DNA of 64,000 nt from Gaiellasilicea sp037720595 (GCA_037720595.1 JBBJLW010000009.1:1-64000); one strand, 5' to 3'. Shown: positions 50,820 through 60,658, counted from the first letter of the stretch. The notes: a model not told the origin generated them from the letters alone. Numbers and translations: made by a program.

Positions 50820-53407
50820 TTACGTGGGGGTTACGGATTCCGGCGCGGCCGTGGACGGCTCGTTGCCGCCAGGTGGTGTGGCGACCGAGCCGGAGCTGCC
50901 GGACCGACGCCGCCGGCGTCGCCTCGGTCGTGACGGCTGCTCCGGACCTTCGCCGGCGGCCGAGCCGTTCGTCGAGGGTTCAGCCGGCGATTGCTGTCCG
51001 TTCGGCGCCTGTCCGTTCTGGGCCTGCCCGTTATGGCGCTGGGCCTGGCCCTCACCGGGCTTCTTCCGCTTGCGCCGGCGCCGCTGCTTGCGCGCCGGGG
51101 CCTTCGGCGCGGGAAGGTTGTCCGCGAGCGCATTCGCGATCGCGGCGGTCTCGCCGAGCTCCTCGCGGGCGCGGTCGAGCGTACCGCTCGCCCGCGGCGT
51201 GTAGCCGTCGGCGGAGGTGAGCAGCGCGGCTCCGACCTCGAGCGGCAACGCCTTCGCCACCTGCACGAGCCGGCCCACGTTCTCCTCGTGCCGGTGCCCG
51301 CGCGAGTTCGCGACCGCGCCCAGCAGGCGCTTTGCCTCTGGAAACTCGGCGCTCGCACGGCGATCCTGGATCTTGCGCGTCGCCTTCGCGAGCTTCCACG
51401 TCCAGCGCTGCAGGATCTGGTCGGGGGCGTTCGCCTTGCCCTCGCCGATCGCGCGCAGCAGGATCCGCACCCCGGCGGCGCGATCCTTCTCCCACGGCGG
51501 CGCCTGGCTGACGAGCGTGACGAGGTCGTCGTACTCGGCGCGCTCGACGATCATCGAGACCCGATCCTGGAGCGCGGTCATGCGCATCCGCCGGTTGGGA
51601 TTCTCGGCGGCGCAGATCGAGAGGAACTGCTCGAGGGCGACCTTCGAGGCGCGGCTCTCCGCGAACTTCTTCGCGAACTCGGCGCGCTGGTCGAAGCGGA
51701 GCTGGCGGCCGGCGATCGTCGCCCAGTACCGCTGCTCGTCGTCGTCCATGTACTTCGGGTCGATCCGCTGCCACTCGCGCTGGATCACGGCGAGTCGGCG
51801 CGCGACGTCCGGCGTGACCGGGACGAGCCAGTTCGCCGGCGAGAGCTGGCGGCGTGCGCGACGCTGGACGCGGCGGCGCGGCGCAGGGGTGACGCGCGCG
51901 CCCTCGCGGTAGAAATCGGCGTCGAGCAGCGAATGGAGCGAGACGACTCGGTCCGAGTGCGTCGCCGACTTGACGACGAAGTCGACGACGATGCCCGCCT
52001 CCTTGCGCGGATGCGTCCTCATGATCCGGCCGATCCGCTGCTGGTAGACGCGCTTCGACGCCGTCGGCGCAAGGTGCATGCAGATCGTCGCGCGGGGCGA
52101 GTTCCAGCCCTCGGCGAGCAGCATCGCGTTGATCAGGACGTTGATCTCGCCCCGCTCGTAGGCCGCGAGCGTCTCGGCGAGCCGCACCGGCGGCGTCTTG
52201 CCCGAGACGGCCTCCGCCTTGAGCCCGGCTGCGCGAAATTCCTGCGCGAGGTTGTAGGCGTGCTCGACGCCGGCCGCGTAGACGATTCCGGCCGTGGAGC
52301 CGAAGCGCTCGCGGTAGAGGCTGGCGGCGGCCTGGTTCAGGGCCTGGTGGTCGAGCGCCGCGGCGAGCGCGCGCTCCTCGAAGTCGCCGCCGACGATCGG
52401 CACGGAGTTGATCGCGGCCGCCGGCGCGAGGCGCAGGCAGCGAAGCGGCGCGATCAGACCCCTGCGCGCGGCGTCCGCCAGCGGCAGGTCGTCGACCGAG
52501 GCGGGAAAGACGTCCGAGACCTGCTTCGCGATGAGCTGCTCGGTCGCCGTCATCCCGATGAAGATCGGCTCAGGGAAGCTGCGGATCGCCGCGCTCGTCT
52601 TCTCGCCGAGCGCCGTGTGCGCCTCGTCGCAGATCACGAGCTGATACGCCTCGCGCGAGAGCGAGCCGACGTGACGGGCGAACCAGGCATAGGTCTGGAT
52701 CGTGATCGGGTCGCGGCGCAGCGGCTCCTTCCCCGTCTCGATCGCGTCGGTGAAGCGGTCGCCGTAGCCCTCGGTCGTCAGGTCGTTGCGGAACTGCGTG
52801 ACGAGCAGGCGGCGGTGGGTGAGGATCAGGATCCCGAGCGGGCGGCCTCGACGAAGCCCGCGGCGGCGATCGTCTTGCCCGACGCGGTCGGATGGCGGAA
52901 CCGGAAGCGGCGCTCGACCCCAGCGTCCTCGCCCTCGAATTCCGATGGCAGCTCGTCGTCGGCCTCGAGCTCCGTCTCGCCGAGCTCGTCCTCTTCCTCG
53001 AGCTCTGGATCGGCGTCGCCGTTGCCGTTCTCTTCCTCGACGGCTGAGCGCTGGTTCGAGGCGATCAGCTCGGTCAGCATCCCGGCGAGCGCGTCGATCT
53101 GATGGCGCCGTAGCTCGGTCCCTGCGGCGGTGGTCGGCGGCTTCGAGGAGAGGACGCGCTCGAGCCCGAGCATCAGGCCGAAGCGGACCTTCCAGCGCGC
53201 CGACGGGGTTGCCCGACCGGCGTCGATCTCGGCCAGCGCCTCGTCGAGCGCGAGCCTGCGGGCGGTGCCGGGAGCCAGCGCCTCCGCGGGGTCTTCGCCG
53301 TGGTGGAGAAAGGGCTCGGCGGCCCACTCGTACGCTCGGAGCGCGTCGGCCTGCAGGCCGTCCGCCGCATCCGACGTGGTGGTCGGGTTCAGTATCGCTT
53401 CTGACAT
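50820..53407 (-). pseudogene. DEAD/DEAH-box helicase, one-base frameshift
   Basis: ATG 53407 begins MSEAILNPTTTSDAADGLQA. A first frame runs to FRHPTASGKTIAAAGFVEAA (motif I, GKT), then meets a stop; reading resumes as LGILILTHRRLLVTQF in another frame. The shift is near 52834-52846, where one base seems missing. Then VICDEAHTALGEK (motif II), GMTATEQL (III), VYQQRIGRIMRTHPRKEAG (VI). The C-terminal 100 residues are Arg/Lys/Gln-rich, likely RNA-binding. About 860 residues after repair. Superfamily 2 helicase of bacterial type; substrate unknown. All motifs are intact, favouring an assembly indel. Confidence 0.8.
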
Positions 53408-53542
53408 CTGGGCAACGCTGCTTCGCGCTGCGACCTCTGAGGAGTTCGGCGCACTCGCACGGACTAGGCGGCGAGCGGCGCTGAGATACAGCATATCCGA
53501 TCCTGCGGACGACCGACGGCTCGCAGCGGGCTTTACGATTGC

Positions 53543-54196
53543 GTGGTGAAACCCGACTGGACAGACGTGCGGCGCCGGGCGGAAGAGCGTTATCTCGACG
53601 GCGAGCGCCGGCTTCCCGTCGGAGGCGACGAGCGTCAGCGGCAGCTCACCAGGATGGGGAACGCAGCGGGTGCGGCTGGGCTCGCAGCACTGATGGCCGG
53701 AGCGGACGGGCGCGAATGGTTCGGGCGCGCGGCCGAGCGCTACCGAGAGAGCTGGGACGACGCCCCGCCGGGGAGCTGGGGCAGGCCGATCGGGGCGATC
53801 AAGGCGCGGATCCTCTCCGGCGACTGGGACGGCGCCGCCGCAGACGCGCGCTGGGCGCTCGAGTCCGGCGCGGGAGAGGCCGAGTCGCCGATCGGCCGCT
53901 ACGCGGCGGCTCTGGCCTGTCTCGTGCTCGGCGAATTCGACGACGCCCGGATTCACGCCGACATCGCTCGTGCGCACGAGGGCTTCCCGGCCGACGTGGG
54001 CGACGCGCTCGCCTTCATCGCCGCCGAGGACGTGGTCGACTACGTCCAGGCGATCGAGCGGGTGCTCGAGTCGTTCGAGACACGAGCCGACTACCTCGAG
54101 GACATCCCGGTCGCAGACACCGTGCTGGTTCTCCAGGCGCTCGCCACTCGTCGCGGGATGGCCGCCAAGCTGAGCTCGCCGCTCCTGCCTACCTAG
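53543..54196 (+). CDS. TPR-like hypothetical protein
   Basis: 217 residues from GTG 53543 (second GTG three bases on). Helical throughout: AEERYLDGERRLPVGGDERQ, MGNAAGAAGLAALMAGADGR, EWFGRAAERYRESWDDAPPG, then several TPR-like hairpins such as AKARILSGDWDGAAADARWA and ALACLVLGEFDDARIHADIA. No enzymatic motif. I do not recognise a named family. It is divergent from the helicase gene and shares a CTAG stop overlap with pgl. Confidence 0.65.
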   Translation: MVKPDWTDVRRRAEERYLDGERRLPVGGDERQRQLTRMGNAAGAAGLAALMAGADGREWFGRAAERYRESWDDAPPGSWGRPIGAIKARILSGDWDGAAADARWALESGAGEAESPIGRYAAALACLVLGEFDDARIHADIARAHEGFPADVGDALAFIAAEDVVDYVQAIERVLESFETRADYLEDIPVADTVLVLQALATRRGMAAKLSSPLLPT

Positions 54197-54855
54197 GACA
54201 GGAGCGACGCAGCCGCCGCATCGAGGAGAGCGATGGTGCGGCGCCCGCGGACGAGGCTCGCGGGCGTGGACGGATCGGGTTCTTCGGCGAACGCGCGGCG
54301 AACTGCCTCGGCCTTTGGCTCGCCGGTGACGAGATAGACCAGCAGACCCGTCGCCGCGAAGGTGGGTGGCGTCAGCGTCACGCGGGTGACGAACGGCTCG
54401 AGGCACGGCTCGGCGGCGACGGCGCGCCGCTCGGTCTCGTCCAGCGCCGTCGCGCCCGGGAAGAGCGACGCGGTGTGGCCGTCCGGCCCGATTCCGTTCA
54501 GCGCCAGGTCGAGTACGACGCCTTCGAGCTCCTCGTCGTAGCGAGCCGCGGCCTCGTCCGCCGCCTGCTCGCCGTGGATGCGATGCACGACTGGCTGTGT
54601 GCCGAGCGCGTCGAGAAGGGTCTCGCGAGCGAGCCTGTAGTTCGAGTTCTCGTGGTCGGGCGCCACCGCCCGCTCGTCGCCGAACCAGACGTGCACACCG
54701 TCCCAGCGGCTTCGGCGCTTCGCCGCGGCCTTGTATGCCCTGCCAACGGTCGACCCGCCCGAGAGTGCGAGATTCGCTCCGGGCGTCGCCGCCTCCGCGA
54801 GCAGCTCTCCCGCCGCCTCGCCCGGGTCGTCGAGCACCCGGATCTCGACATTCAC
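54193..54855 (-). CDS. pgl: 6-phosphogluconolactonase
   Basis: 220 residues from GTG 54853-54855, overlapping the proC stop in GTGA. LALSGGSTVGRAYKAAAKRR, VHVWFGDERAVAPDHENSNY and LALNGIGPDGHTASLFPG are the DevB/Pgl signatures (His and Arg active-site residues in the last). It hydrolyses 6-phosphogluconolactone in the pentose phosphate pathway. No zwf or gnd is nearby. The overlap with proC suggests co-translation. Confidence 0.92.
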   Translation of the reverse strand: MNVEIRVLDDPGEAAGELLAEAATPGANLALSGGSTVGRAYKAAAKRRSRWDGVHVWFGDERAVAPDHENSNYRLARETLLDALGTQPVVHRIHGEQAADEAAARYDEELEGVVLDLALNGIGPDGHTASLFPGATALDETERRAVAAEPCLEPFVTRVTLTPPTFAATGLLVYLVTGEPKAEAVRRAFAEEPDPSTPASLVRGRRTIALLDAAAASLLS

Positions 54856-55676
54856 GGCTGCTCGCCGCGCGCCAGCTCCTTCGAGCGCACCATCGCCGCC
54901 TGGATCGCGTTCAGGAACGCGGCCCGTACGCCCGCCTGCTCCAGCTCGCGAATCGCCGCGATCGTCGTCCCGCCCGGCGAGGTCACCATCTCGCGCAGCT
55001 CGACCGGGTGCATCTTCAGGTCGCGCAGTTGCTTGGCGGTGCCGAGCATCGTCTGGACGACGAGCTGCGTCGAGATCTCCCGCGAGAGCCCGAGCAGGAT
55101 TCCCGCCTCGATCATCGCCTCGGCGAGCAGGGCGAAGTAGGCCGGCCCCGAGCCGGAGACGGCGGTCACGGCGTCCATGTACGGCTCCGAGACGCGGACG
55201 ACCCCGCCCAGATGCCGAAGCGCCTCCTCGGCGAGGTTCAGGTGCTCCTCGCCGGCGTGCGAGCCGGCGCAGATTCCGGCGATCCCCTCGTGGACGATCG
55301 CCGGTGTGTTGGGCATCGCTCGCACCACCGGGACGCCGCTTCCGAGGTGTCGCTCGATCGCCGCGGTCGGGATCGCAGCCGCGATTGAGAGGACGGTCTG
55401 GCTTGCCTGGATCAGCGTGCCGATCTCGCCTAGCAGCACGTCGAGATCCTGCGGCTTGACCGCGATCACGACGAGCGCCGCGCGCGCGAGCGCCTCGGCG
55501 TTCGAGCGCGTCACCTCGATCCCATGGCGTTCGCGCAGCTCGGTGAGGCGCTCCTCGCGGCGGGTCGAGGCCGAGATCTCGCTCGGCTCGCGCCAACCTG
55601 AGGAGAGCAGCCCGGCAACGAGCGCTTCGCCGATCTTCCCAGCCCCGAGAATCGCGATCTTCCGCTCGTCGACCAT
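54852..55676 (-). CDS. proC: Pyrroline-5-carboxylate reductase
   Basis: 274 residues. Cofactor fold KIAILGAGKIGEALVAGLLS, VVIAVKPQDLDVLLGEIG, RAMPNTPAIVHEGIAGICAG and the substrate-binding VTAVSGSGPAYFALLAEAMI are all typical. TSPGGTTIAAIRELEQAGVR is the C-terminal signature. It makes L-proline with NADPH in the last step of proline synthesis. Translated just upstream of pgl in an overlap. Confidence 0.94.
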   Translation of the reverse strand: MVDERKIAILGAGKIGEALVAGLLSSGWREPSEISASTRREERLTELRERHGIEVTRSNAEALARAALVVIAVKPQDLDVLLGEIGTLIQASQTVLSIAAAIPTAAIERHLGSGVPVVRAMPNTPAIVHEGIAGICAGSHAGEEHLNLAEEALRHLGGVVRVSEPYMDAVTAVSGSGPAYFALLAEAMIEAGILLGLSREISTQLVVQTMLGTAKQLRDLKMHPVELREMVTSPGGTTIAAIRELEQAGVRAAFLNAIQAAMVRSKELARGEQP

Positions 55677-55684
55677 GTCGCAGT

Positions 55685-56515
55685 CTAGGCTGCTCGGCGC
55701 GAGGCGACGCGAACGGCGCGGGCGGCGTCGGCGTCAGCACCCGGCACGAGCCCGCGGTGCCAGCCGGCCAGCAGGTACACGCCTGCGAGCCCCGCCCAGT
55801 CCTCGTACGGAGCGAGGAGCTCCGCCGTCTCGGGGAGCTCAACCCAGCGGCCGCGCAGCGCCGAGCAGAGCTTGACGAGCGAGAGGTCGCCGACCAGGCC
55901 GTGCCGGTAGCTACCGAGCCCTTCGAGCGCGACCATTCCGAGCGACCACCGGCCGAAGCCGCGCTCGCGCAGGAGGCGGGCCTCCACCGCCTCGATCGGG
56001 AGCTCGCGCAGCCGCTCGAGATCGAGCGTGCGGCAGAGCCGGACGAGCGCCGACGCTCGGTGCGTCGCGAGCCCGAAGCGGCGCAGCTCCGCGGGCGAGA
56101 GCCGCCCGATCGTCTCGCGCGTCGGCACCGGGTCGCCGCATGCCCGGATCACCGCGCGTTCGATCGCTCGAGCACGCCTCGCCTCGATCAGCTGGCCGCA
56201 GATCGCCCGCAACACGGCCTGGGCGACCGTGGGCAGACGGAGAGGCCGCAGCCCGGAGAGCTCGCGGATCGAGCGGCCGAGCAGTGGATCCGAGCGGAAA
56301 CGGCGCCCGAACTCGGTCGTGTCGTGGTCGAGAGCGAGCATGAAGCGAAGGAGCGTGATGCCCGCCTCATCCGGCGCGCGCAGCGTGACCGCCCCGTCGA
56401 CGCGCTGCCACGCGGCTCCGATCCCGCCGCCGGGAAGCACGCTTTCGAAGACATCCCGCCGCGCACTCAGCCGCAACGAGTACGGCCCAGCCGGCCTGAT
56501 GAGTGCCTCGATCAC
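55685..56515 (-). CDS. HhH-GPD DNA glycosylase, AlkA-like
   Basis: 276 residues from GTG 56515. N-terminal GPYSLRLSARRDVFESVLPG and VDGAVTLRAPDE resemble the AlkA_N domain. The HhH-GPD part shows AVLRAICGQLIEARRARAIE and FGLATHRASALVRLCRTL, LLRERGFGRWSLGMVALEGL (hairpin) and the catalytic Asp in HGLVGDLSLVKLCSAL. It should excise alkylated purines. It is followed (8 bases) by proC, and its start is 28 bases from a divergent methyltransferase gene. Confidence 0.84.
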   Translation of the reverse strand: MIEALIRPAGPYSLRLSARRDVFESVLPGGGIGAAWQRVDGAVTLRAPDEAGITLLRFMLALDHDTTEFGRRFRSDPLLGRSIRELSGLRPLRLPTVAQAVLRAICGQLIEARRARAIERAVIRACGDPVPTRETIGRLSPAELRRFGLATHRASALVRLCRTLDLERLRELPIEAVEARLLRERGFGRWSLGMVALEGLGSYRHGLVGDLSLVKLCSALRGRWVELPETAELLAPYEDWAGLAGVYLLAGWHRGLVPGADADAARAVRVASRRAA

Positions 56516-56542
56516 CGGGTCAGACCTTACTGTTGTGCCCTG

Positions 56543-57169
56543 ATGAGGCTTGCCGATGCGATCTCGCTCCGCTCCCGCCGCCGCAAGCTCGCGCTCTTCC
56601 TCGAGACGATGCGGCCCACGGCCGAGACGACGGTGCTCGACATCGGCGTCGACGATTTCGGCTTCGGTGAGACCGGCACCACCGAGCACGGCAGCTGCGG
56701 CACGCTCAACTTCTTCGAGCAGGCGTATCCGTGGCCCGACCGGATCACGGCGCTCGGCCAGCACGAGGGGACGACCTTCAGCGAGCGCTATCCCTCGATC
56801 CGCTACGTGCAGGGCAACGCGGCCGAGCTGCCCTTCGAGGACTCGAGCTTCGACATCGTCTATTCGAACGCCGTAATCGAGCACGTGGGCGGCGTCAAGG
56901 CGCAGCGGGGCTTCGTCGCTGAGGCGCTGCGCGTCGCGCCACGGGCCTTCGTCACGACCCCGAATCGCTGGTTCCCGGTCGAGGTACACACGCGGTTGCC
57001 GCTCGTGCACTGGCTCCCGGAGCCGCTCGCGCACCGGAGCTACGAGCTCGCGCGCAAGCCCTGGGCGAAGGAGAACCGCCTGCTCGGGCCGGGCGACCTG
57101 AAGGAGCTCTTTCCCGGCGACGTGCGGATCGTCAACCTGGGTATGACGCTCGCGGCGATCGTTGGTTGA
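56543..57169 (+). CDS. Class I SAM-dependent methyltransferase
   Basis: 208 residues from ATG 56543. TTVLDIGVDDFGFGETGT, AYPWPDRITALGQHEGTTFS, FEDSSFDIVYSNAVIEHVGG (motif IV) and TTPNRWFPVEVHTRLP are typical of sugar/lipid methyltransferases in surface polysaccharide clusters. It directly abuts the O-antigen-ligase-like gene (TGA then GTG), which supports that role. The glycine-rich motif I is atypical (DIGVDD for DxGxGxG). Confidence 0.78.
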   Translation: MRLADAISLRSRRRKLALFLETMRPTAETTVLDIGVDDFGFGETGTTEHGSCGTLNFFEQAYPWPDRITALGQHEGTTFSERYPSIRYVQGNAAELPFEDSSFDIVYSNAVIEHVGGVKAQRGFVAEALRVAPRAFVTTPNRWFPVEVHTRLPLVHWLPEPLAHRSYELARKPWAKENRLLGPGDLKELFPGDVRIVNLGMTLAAIVG

Positions 57170-58483
57170 GTGGCGTTGGCTGAACGGATCCCCCGCTACG
57201 CGCTCTATGCATTCATCGTCGGTCTTCCCTTCCATAACGTCGTCATGGCGGAGCTCTGGGAGCTCGGAATCCGCGGGCTCCCGCTCGATGTCGTCTCCGC
57301 CTGGAAGGAAGTGCTACTCGCCGTCGCGCTCGGGGTCGTCGTCTGGACGCGTCGTGGGATTCCGTTCAAATCGACCTCGACCGACTGGCTCGCGCTCGCC
57401 TTCGCGGCCTTCGTCGTCGTCTACGCCGTGATCCCGCAGGATTGGCTCGGTGGCAACGCCTCCGGCCGGGGGATCCTCTACGGGCTGCGCCACGGCCTGA
57501 CCCCGGTTGCCGCTTACGTGCTCGGCCGCAGCCTCCACCTTGGGCGGAACGACCTTCGGCGAGTTGGTGCGCTGATCCTCGGCACGGCCGCGGTTGTAGC
57601 CGCATGGGGGCTGATCGACGTCTACGCGATCCCGCTCGATGCCTGGCGGAATTCGGGCGCGCCCGGCTGGTACTCCGACCAGCTCGGGCTCGACTACGGC
57701 CCGGCGGTCTCGGGGCTGCCGGAGAACTTCGTCTACAACCCGGGTGACGAGCGGCCGCTGCGCCGCCTCGTCTCGACCTTCCTCAGCCCGCTCGCCACCG
57801 GCTACCTGCTCCTCGTGGCACTGCTCGTCGCTGCGGCCTGGGCACGCTCGCGCTGGCTGAGTGCGCTGAGCGGACTACTCCTCGTCGGGCTCCTCTTCAC
57901 CTACTCGCGGACTGCGATCGCCGCACTCGCGCTCGCGCTCGGCGTGCTCGCCTACGCGCTTCGCAGCTGGTGGCCGCTCGCGGCCGCGACGGTGCTCGTC
58001 GTGACGGGATTCTTCTTCGTGAAGGCGTATCCGGAGATCGGCCCCGAGACCTCCTTCACGCCCGCCGAGCTCGAGTTCCAACGAGCCAATGCGCGGCAGG
58101 AGCCAGAGGCGAGCGGTGACCCGACGAGCTTCGACGAGCCGTCGTTCGACAGTCACCTCGACAGCCTGCGCGAGGGGATCGGCACCGTCGTCCACCATCC
58201 GCAGGGCTTCGGGCTCGGGAATGCAGGCGTGACCGCGAAGCGCACGGGTGAGGAGATCAAGGCGGGCGAGTCGACCTACACGGAGCTCGGCGTCGAGGTC
58301 GGCCTGCTCGGCATGCTCGCCTTCCTGGCGTGGAATCTGGCCGTGCTCCGGCGGATCCTGCCGCGCGCGCCCTGGCTCGGCGCCGCGCTCGTCGCCGTGC
58401 TCGCTCTAGGGATCCAGACCGACGTGATCGGCGTCCACTGGCTCGCGTTCGTGCTCTGGACGCTGGCCGGCGAGCGCGCCTGA
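57170..58483 (+). CDS. O-antigen ligase/polymerase-like membrane protein
   Basis: 437 residues with about 11 hydrophobic segments, starting at GTG right after the methyltransferase stop. The Wzy_C-type middle region is seen as SGLLLVGLLFTYSRTAIAAL (Arg-containing loop), and the large extracytoplasmic loop VVHHPQGFGLGNAGVTAKRT contains conserved Gly/His. It should polymerise or ligate polysaccharide units outside the membrane. No glycosyltransferases or Wzx flippase are in this window, so the polysaccharide locus is incomplete here. Confidence 0.8.
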   Translation: MALAERIPRYALYAFIVGLPFHNVVMAELWELGIRGLPLDVVSAWKEVLLAVALGVVVWTRRGIPFKSTSTDWLALAFAAFVVVYAVIPQDWLGGNASGRGILYGLRHGLTPVAAYVLGRSLHLGRNDLRRVGALILGTAAVVAAWGLIDVYAIPLDAWRNSGAPGWYSDQLGLDYGPAVSGLPENFVYNPGDERPLRRLVSTFLSPLATGYLLLVALLVAAAWARSRWLSALSGLLLVGLLFTYSRTAIAALALALGVLAYALRSWWPLAAATVLVVTGFFFVKAYPEIGPETSFTPAELEFQRANARQEPEASGDPTSFDEPSFDSHLDSLREGIGTVVHHPQGFGLGNAGVTAKRTGEEIKAGESTYTELGVEVGLLGMLAFLAWNLAVLRRILPRAPWLGAALVAVLALGIQTDVIGVHWLAFVLWTLAGERA

Positions 58484-58520
58484 GCGTGTGCGGGCCCGCA
58501 GCGCGGGGTAGGCGGCAGAC

Positions 58521-59183
58521 ATGGCGGATCCCGAGACCTGTTCCAGGTGCGGCAACGACGTCCCCCCCGGGATGCAGTACTGCGGCTGGTGCGGCGCCGC
58601 GATCGCAGGCCGTCAGGAGACGGTGAACGTGCACGCCGATCGGCGACTCTTCGGCGTGCCGCCCGCGACGCTTCTGCTCGCGCTCGGCCCGCTGCTCGTG
58701 GCGCTCGCAATCGTCCTGCTCGTCACCGGCCGCCTGATCGCCGGAGTCGTCTTGCTCGTCGTCGGCTTGTTCCTCTTGAGCGGCTTTCCCCAGCTCGCGC
58801 GCCGGCCGGGGGAGAGCGGGGTCGCTCGCACGGCGGTGCGCTCCTACGACGGTGTGCGCGGCCGCGCCGGTGCCGCGATCGACTCGCTCGCGATCCGGGC
58901 GAAGGCCCGGCGCCGAATCGGTGAGCTCGATTCCGACCTCGAGCATCTGCGCCGCTCCCGGGAGGAGGCGATCACCGCTCTTGGCGAAGCCGCCTACGGC
59001 GAGCTTGCCGACGACGTCGTCCGGCTTCGCGGCGAGGTCGGCGCCGCGAATGCGGCGATCGCGGCGAAGGAAGCGGAGCGGAGTGAGGTCGAAGCGGAGG
59101 TAGACGAGCGGGTCGACGAGGTGCGGTCGTCGGCGGCCCCGACCGAGCGGGTCGTCCCGGGCGAGCCGCCCGAGCAGCCCTAG
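58521..59183 (+). CDS. Zinc-ribbon membrane protein with coiled coil
   Basis: 220 residues. The N-terminus has a double CxxC zinc ribbon (CSRCGNDVPPGMQYCGWCGA). Two membrane segments follow (about 45-90, LLLALGPLLVALAIVLLVTG and GVVLLVVGLFLLSGF). The C-terminal half is an Arg/Glu-rich coiled coil (IGELDSDLEHLRRSREEAIT, AAIAAKEAERSEVEAEVDER). The family is common in actinobacteria without assigned function. It shares a CTAG stop overlap with a convergent methyltransferase. Confidence 0.68.
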   Translation: MADPETCSRCGNDVPPGMQYCGWCGAAIAGRQETVNVHADRRLFGVPPATLLLALGPLLVALAIVLLVTGRLIAGVVLLVVGLFLLSGFPQLARRPGESGVARTAVRSYDGVRGRAGAAIDSLAIRAKARRRIGELDSDLEHLRRSREEAITALGEAAYGELADDVVRLRGEVGAANAAIAAKEAERSEVEAEVDERVDEVRSSAAPTERVVPGEPPEQP

Positions 59184-59881
59184 TGAGCCGTCCCGATGTA
59201 GAGGCCGCGGCCGATCAGGCCCTCCTCGTCGTGCTCGACCTCGAGTCCGGCGGCCTCGAACGCCTCGACGTACTGGGCACGGGTGAAGAGCTCGACCTCG
59301 TGCCGCTCGGTGAAGCGCTCGACCCCGGCGCGGCTGACGACCAGGTAGTGGAAGTCCACGATCGAGGTCGTCCCTTCCAGATCTGCCACGCTCGCCCGCG
59401 CGATCTTCACGTCCGGGTCGTCCACCGTGAGCAGGTGCAGATGACCGGGCTTCCAGTCCTGCGGCTCGAGCCACGGCTCGACGATCAGGACGCCGCCGGG
59501 CTCGAGGTGACGAGCCATGGTCGCGATCGCGGCGTGCAGCTTCGACTCGGTGCCCACATAGCCGATCGCCGAGAAGAGGCAGGTGACGGCGTCGAAGCGC
59601 CGGCCGAGATCGAACGACGTCATGTCTCCGTGATGGAGCGTGATGTCCGGGAGCCGTTCGCGCGCGACTGCGAGAAGCCCTTCGTCGAGGTCGAGCCCGG
59701 CCACGTCCGGATAGCGGTCGCCGAGCACGGCGAGATGCTTTCCCGTTCCGCAAGCGACGTCGAGGAGCGAGCGCGCGTCGGGCCGGCGCTCGCGGATCAG
59801 CTCGTCCACGCGCCCCGCCTCGCCGGCGTAGTCCTTGAAGCCGTAGACGAGGTCGTAGAGCTCGGCGGAGCGGTCGAACAT
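59180..59881 (-). CDS. Class I SAM-dependent methyltransferase
   Basis: 233 residues. AELYDLVYGFKDYAGEAGRV, LLDVACGTGKHLAVLGDRYP (motif I), GLDLDEGLLAVARERLPDIT and FDAVTCLFSAIGYVGTESKL are near to N,N-dimethyl-aminosugar or small-molecule methyltransferases such as DesVI. C-terminal VELFTRAQYVEAFEAAGLEV is common. Substrate unknown. Divergent from the VOC gene, 41 bases away. Confidence 0.86.
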   Translation of the reverse strand: MFDRSAELYDLVYGFKDYAGEAGRVDELIRERRPDARSLLDVACGTGKHLAVLGDRYPDVAGLDLDEGLLAVARERLPDITLHHGDMTSFDLGRRFDAVTCLFSAIGYVGTESKLHAAIATMARHLEPGGVLIVEPWLEPQDWKPGHLHLLTVDDPDVKIARASVADLEGTTSIVDFHYLVVSRAGVERFTERHEVELFTRAQYVEAFEAAGLEVEHDEEGLIGRGLYIGTAH

Positions 59882-59922
59882 CGGCCTACCTTCGCAGTTC
59901 CGGCGTTACGTACGATCCGGGG

Positions 59923-60402
59923 ATGGCGATCGATCCGCGCGTCGACATCGGCCACGTCCACCTGAAGGTCGCCGATCTCGAGCGCTCGATCGGCTTCTAC
60001 TGCGGGATCCTCGGCTTCGAGCTGCAGCAGCGGATCGGAGACCAGGCCGCGTTCGTCTCCGCCGGCGGCTACCACCACCACATCGGCCTCAACACCTGGC
60101 AGTCGAAGGGCGGCTCGCCGCCCCCGCAAGGAACCACGGGGCTCTTTCACACCGCGATCCGCTATCCCGACCGCCCCTCGCTCGGTGACGCCTTACGTCG
60201 TCTGATTGCGGCCGGCCACCCGATCGACGGTGCCACCGACCACGGCGTCAGCGAGGCGATCTACCTCCGCGACCCCGACGAGAACGGCGTCGAGCTCTAT
60301 CGCGACCGCCCCGAGGACGAGTGGCCGCGCACCGCCGACGGCGGCGTCGCGATGTCCAACGCGCCCTTCGACCTCGAAGCGCTCCTTGCGGAGGCATCCT
60401 GA
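59923..60402 (+). CDS. VOC family protein (glyoxalase/dioxygenase fold)
   Basis: 159 residues. DIGHVHLKVADLERSIGFYC is the first beta-alpha-beta module, with metal His; GYHHHIGLNTWQSKG and FHTAIRYPDRPSLGDALRRL hold the second His; YLRDPDENGVELYRDRPEDE ends with the Glu. It is of catechol-2,3-dioxygenase/glyoxalase type; which reaction is not clear. It overlaps the next small gene by one base. Confidence 0.85.
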   Translation: MAIDPRVDIGHVHLKVADLERSIGFYCGILGFELQQRIGDQAAFVSAGGYHHHIGLNTWQSKGGSPPPQGTTGLFHTAIRYPDRPSLGDALRRLIAAGHPIDGATDHGVSEAIYLRDPDENGVELYRDRPEDEWPRTADGGVAMSNAPFDLEALLAEAS

Positions 60403-60629
60403 TGCCGAGGGGCTACATGGAAGGGCCGGCCGCCGAGGAGGCCGAGCGCCGGCTCGAGGAGCTGGGCCGCGTCGTCGAGGAGGCGCCCGAGGAACGGCCG
60501 GCGGTCGTCGGCTCGACCGCTGACAACCCCGAGCGCCACTTTCTCGGCTGGCTCGGCGAGGTCGATCCCGACGAGCTCTTCGAGTCGGGTGCTGCCTGGG
60601 GGATCAGCGTCGTGCGAAAACGCGCCTGA
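60402..60629 (+). CDS. Small hypothetical protein
   Basis: 75 residues from ATG 60402, overlapping the VOC stop (TGATG). EGPAAEEAERRLEELGRVVE is helical and charged, followed by TADNPERHFLGWLGEVDPDE and SGAAWGISVVRKRA. No family recognised. It precedes korA by 29 bases. Confidence 0.5.
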   Translation: MPRGYMEGPAAEEAERRLEELGRVVEEAPEERPAVVGSTADNPERHFLGWLGEVDPDELFESGAAWGISVVRKRA

Positions 60630-60658
60630 GGCTCATGCATAAGCGCTACAACTAGGAC

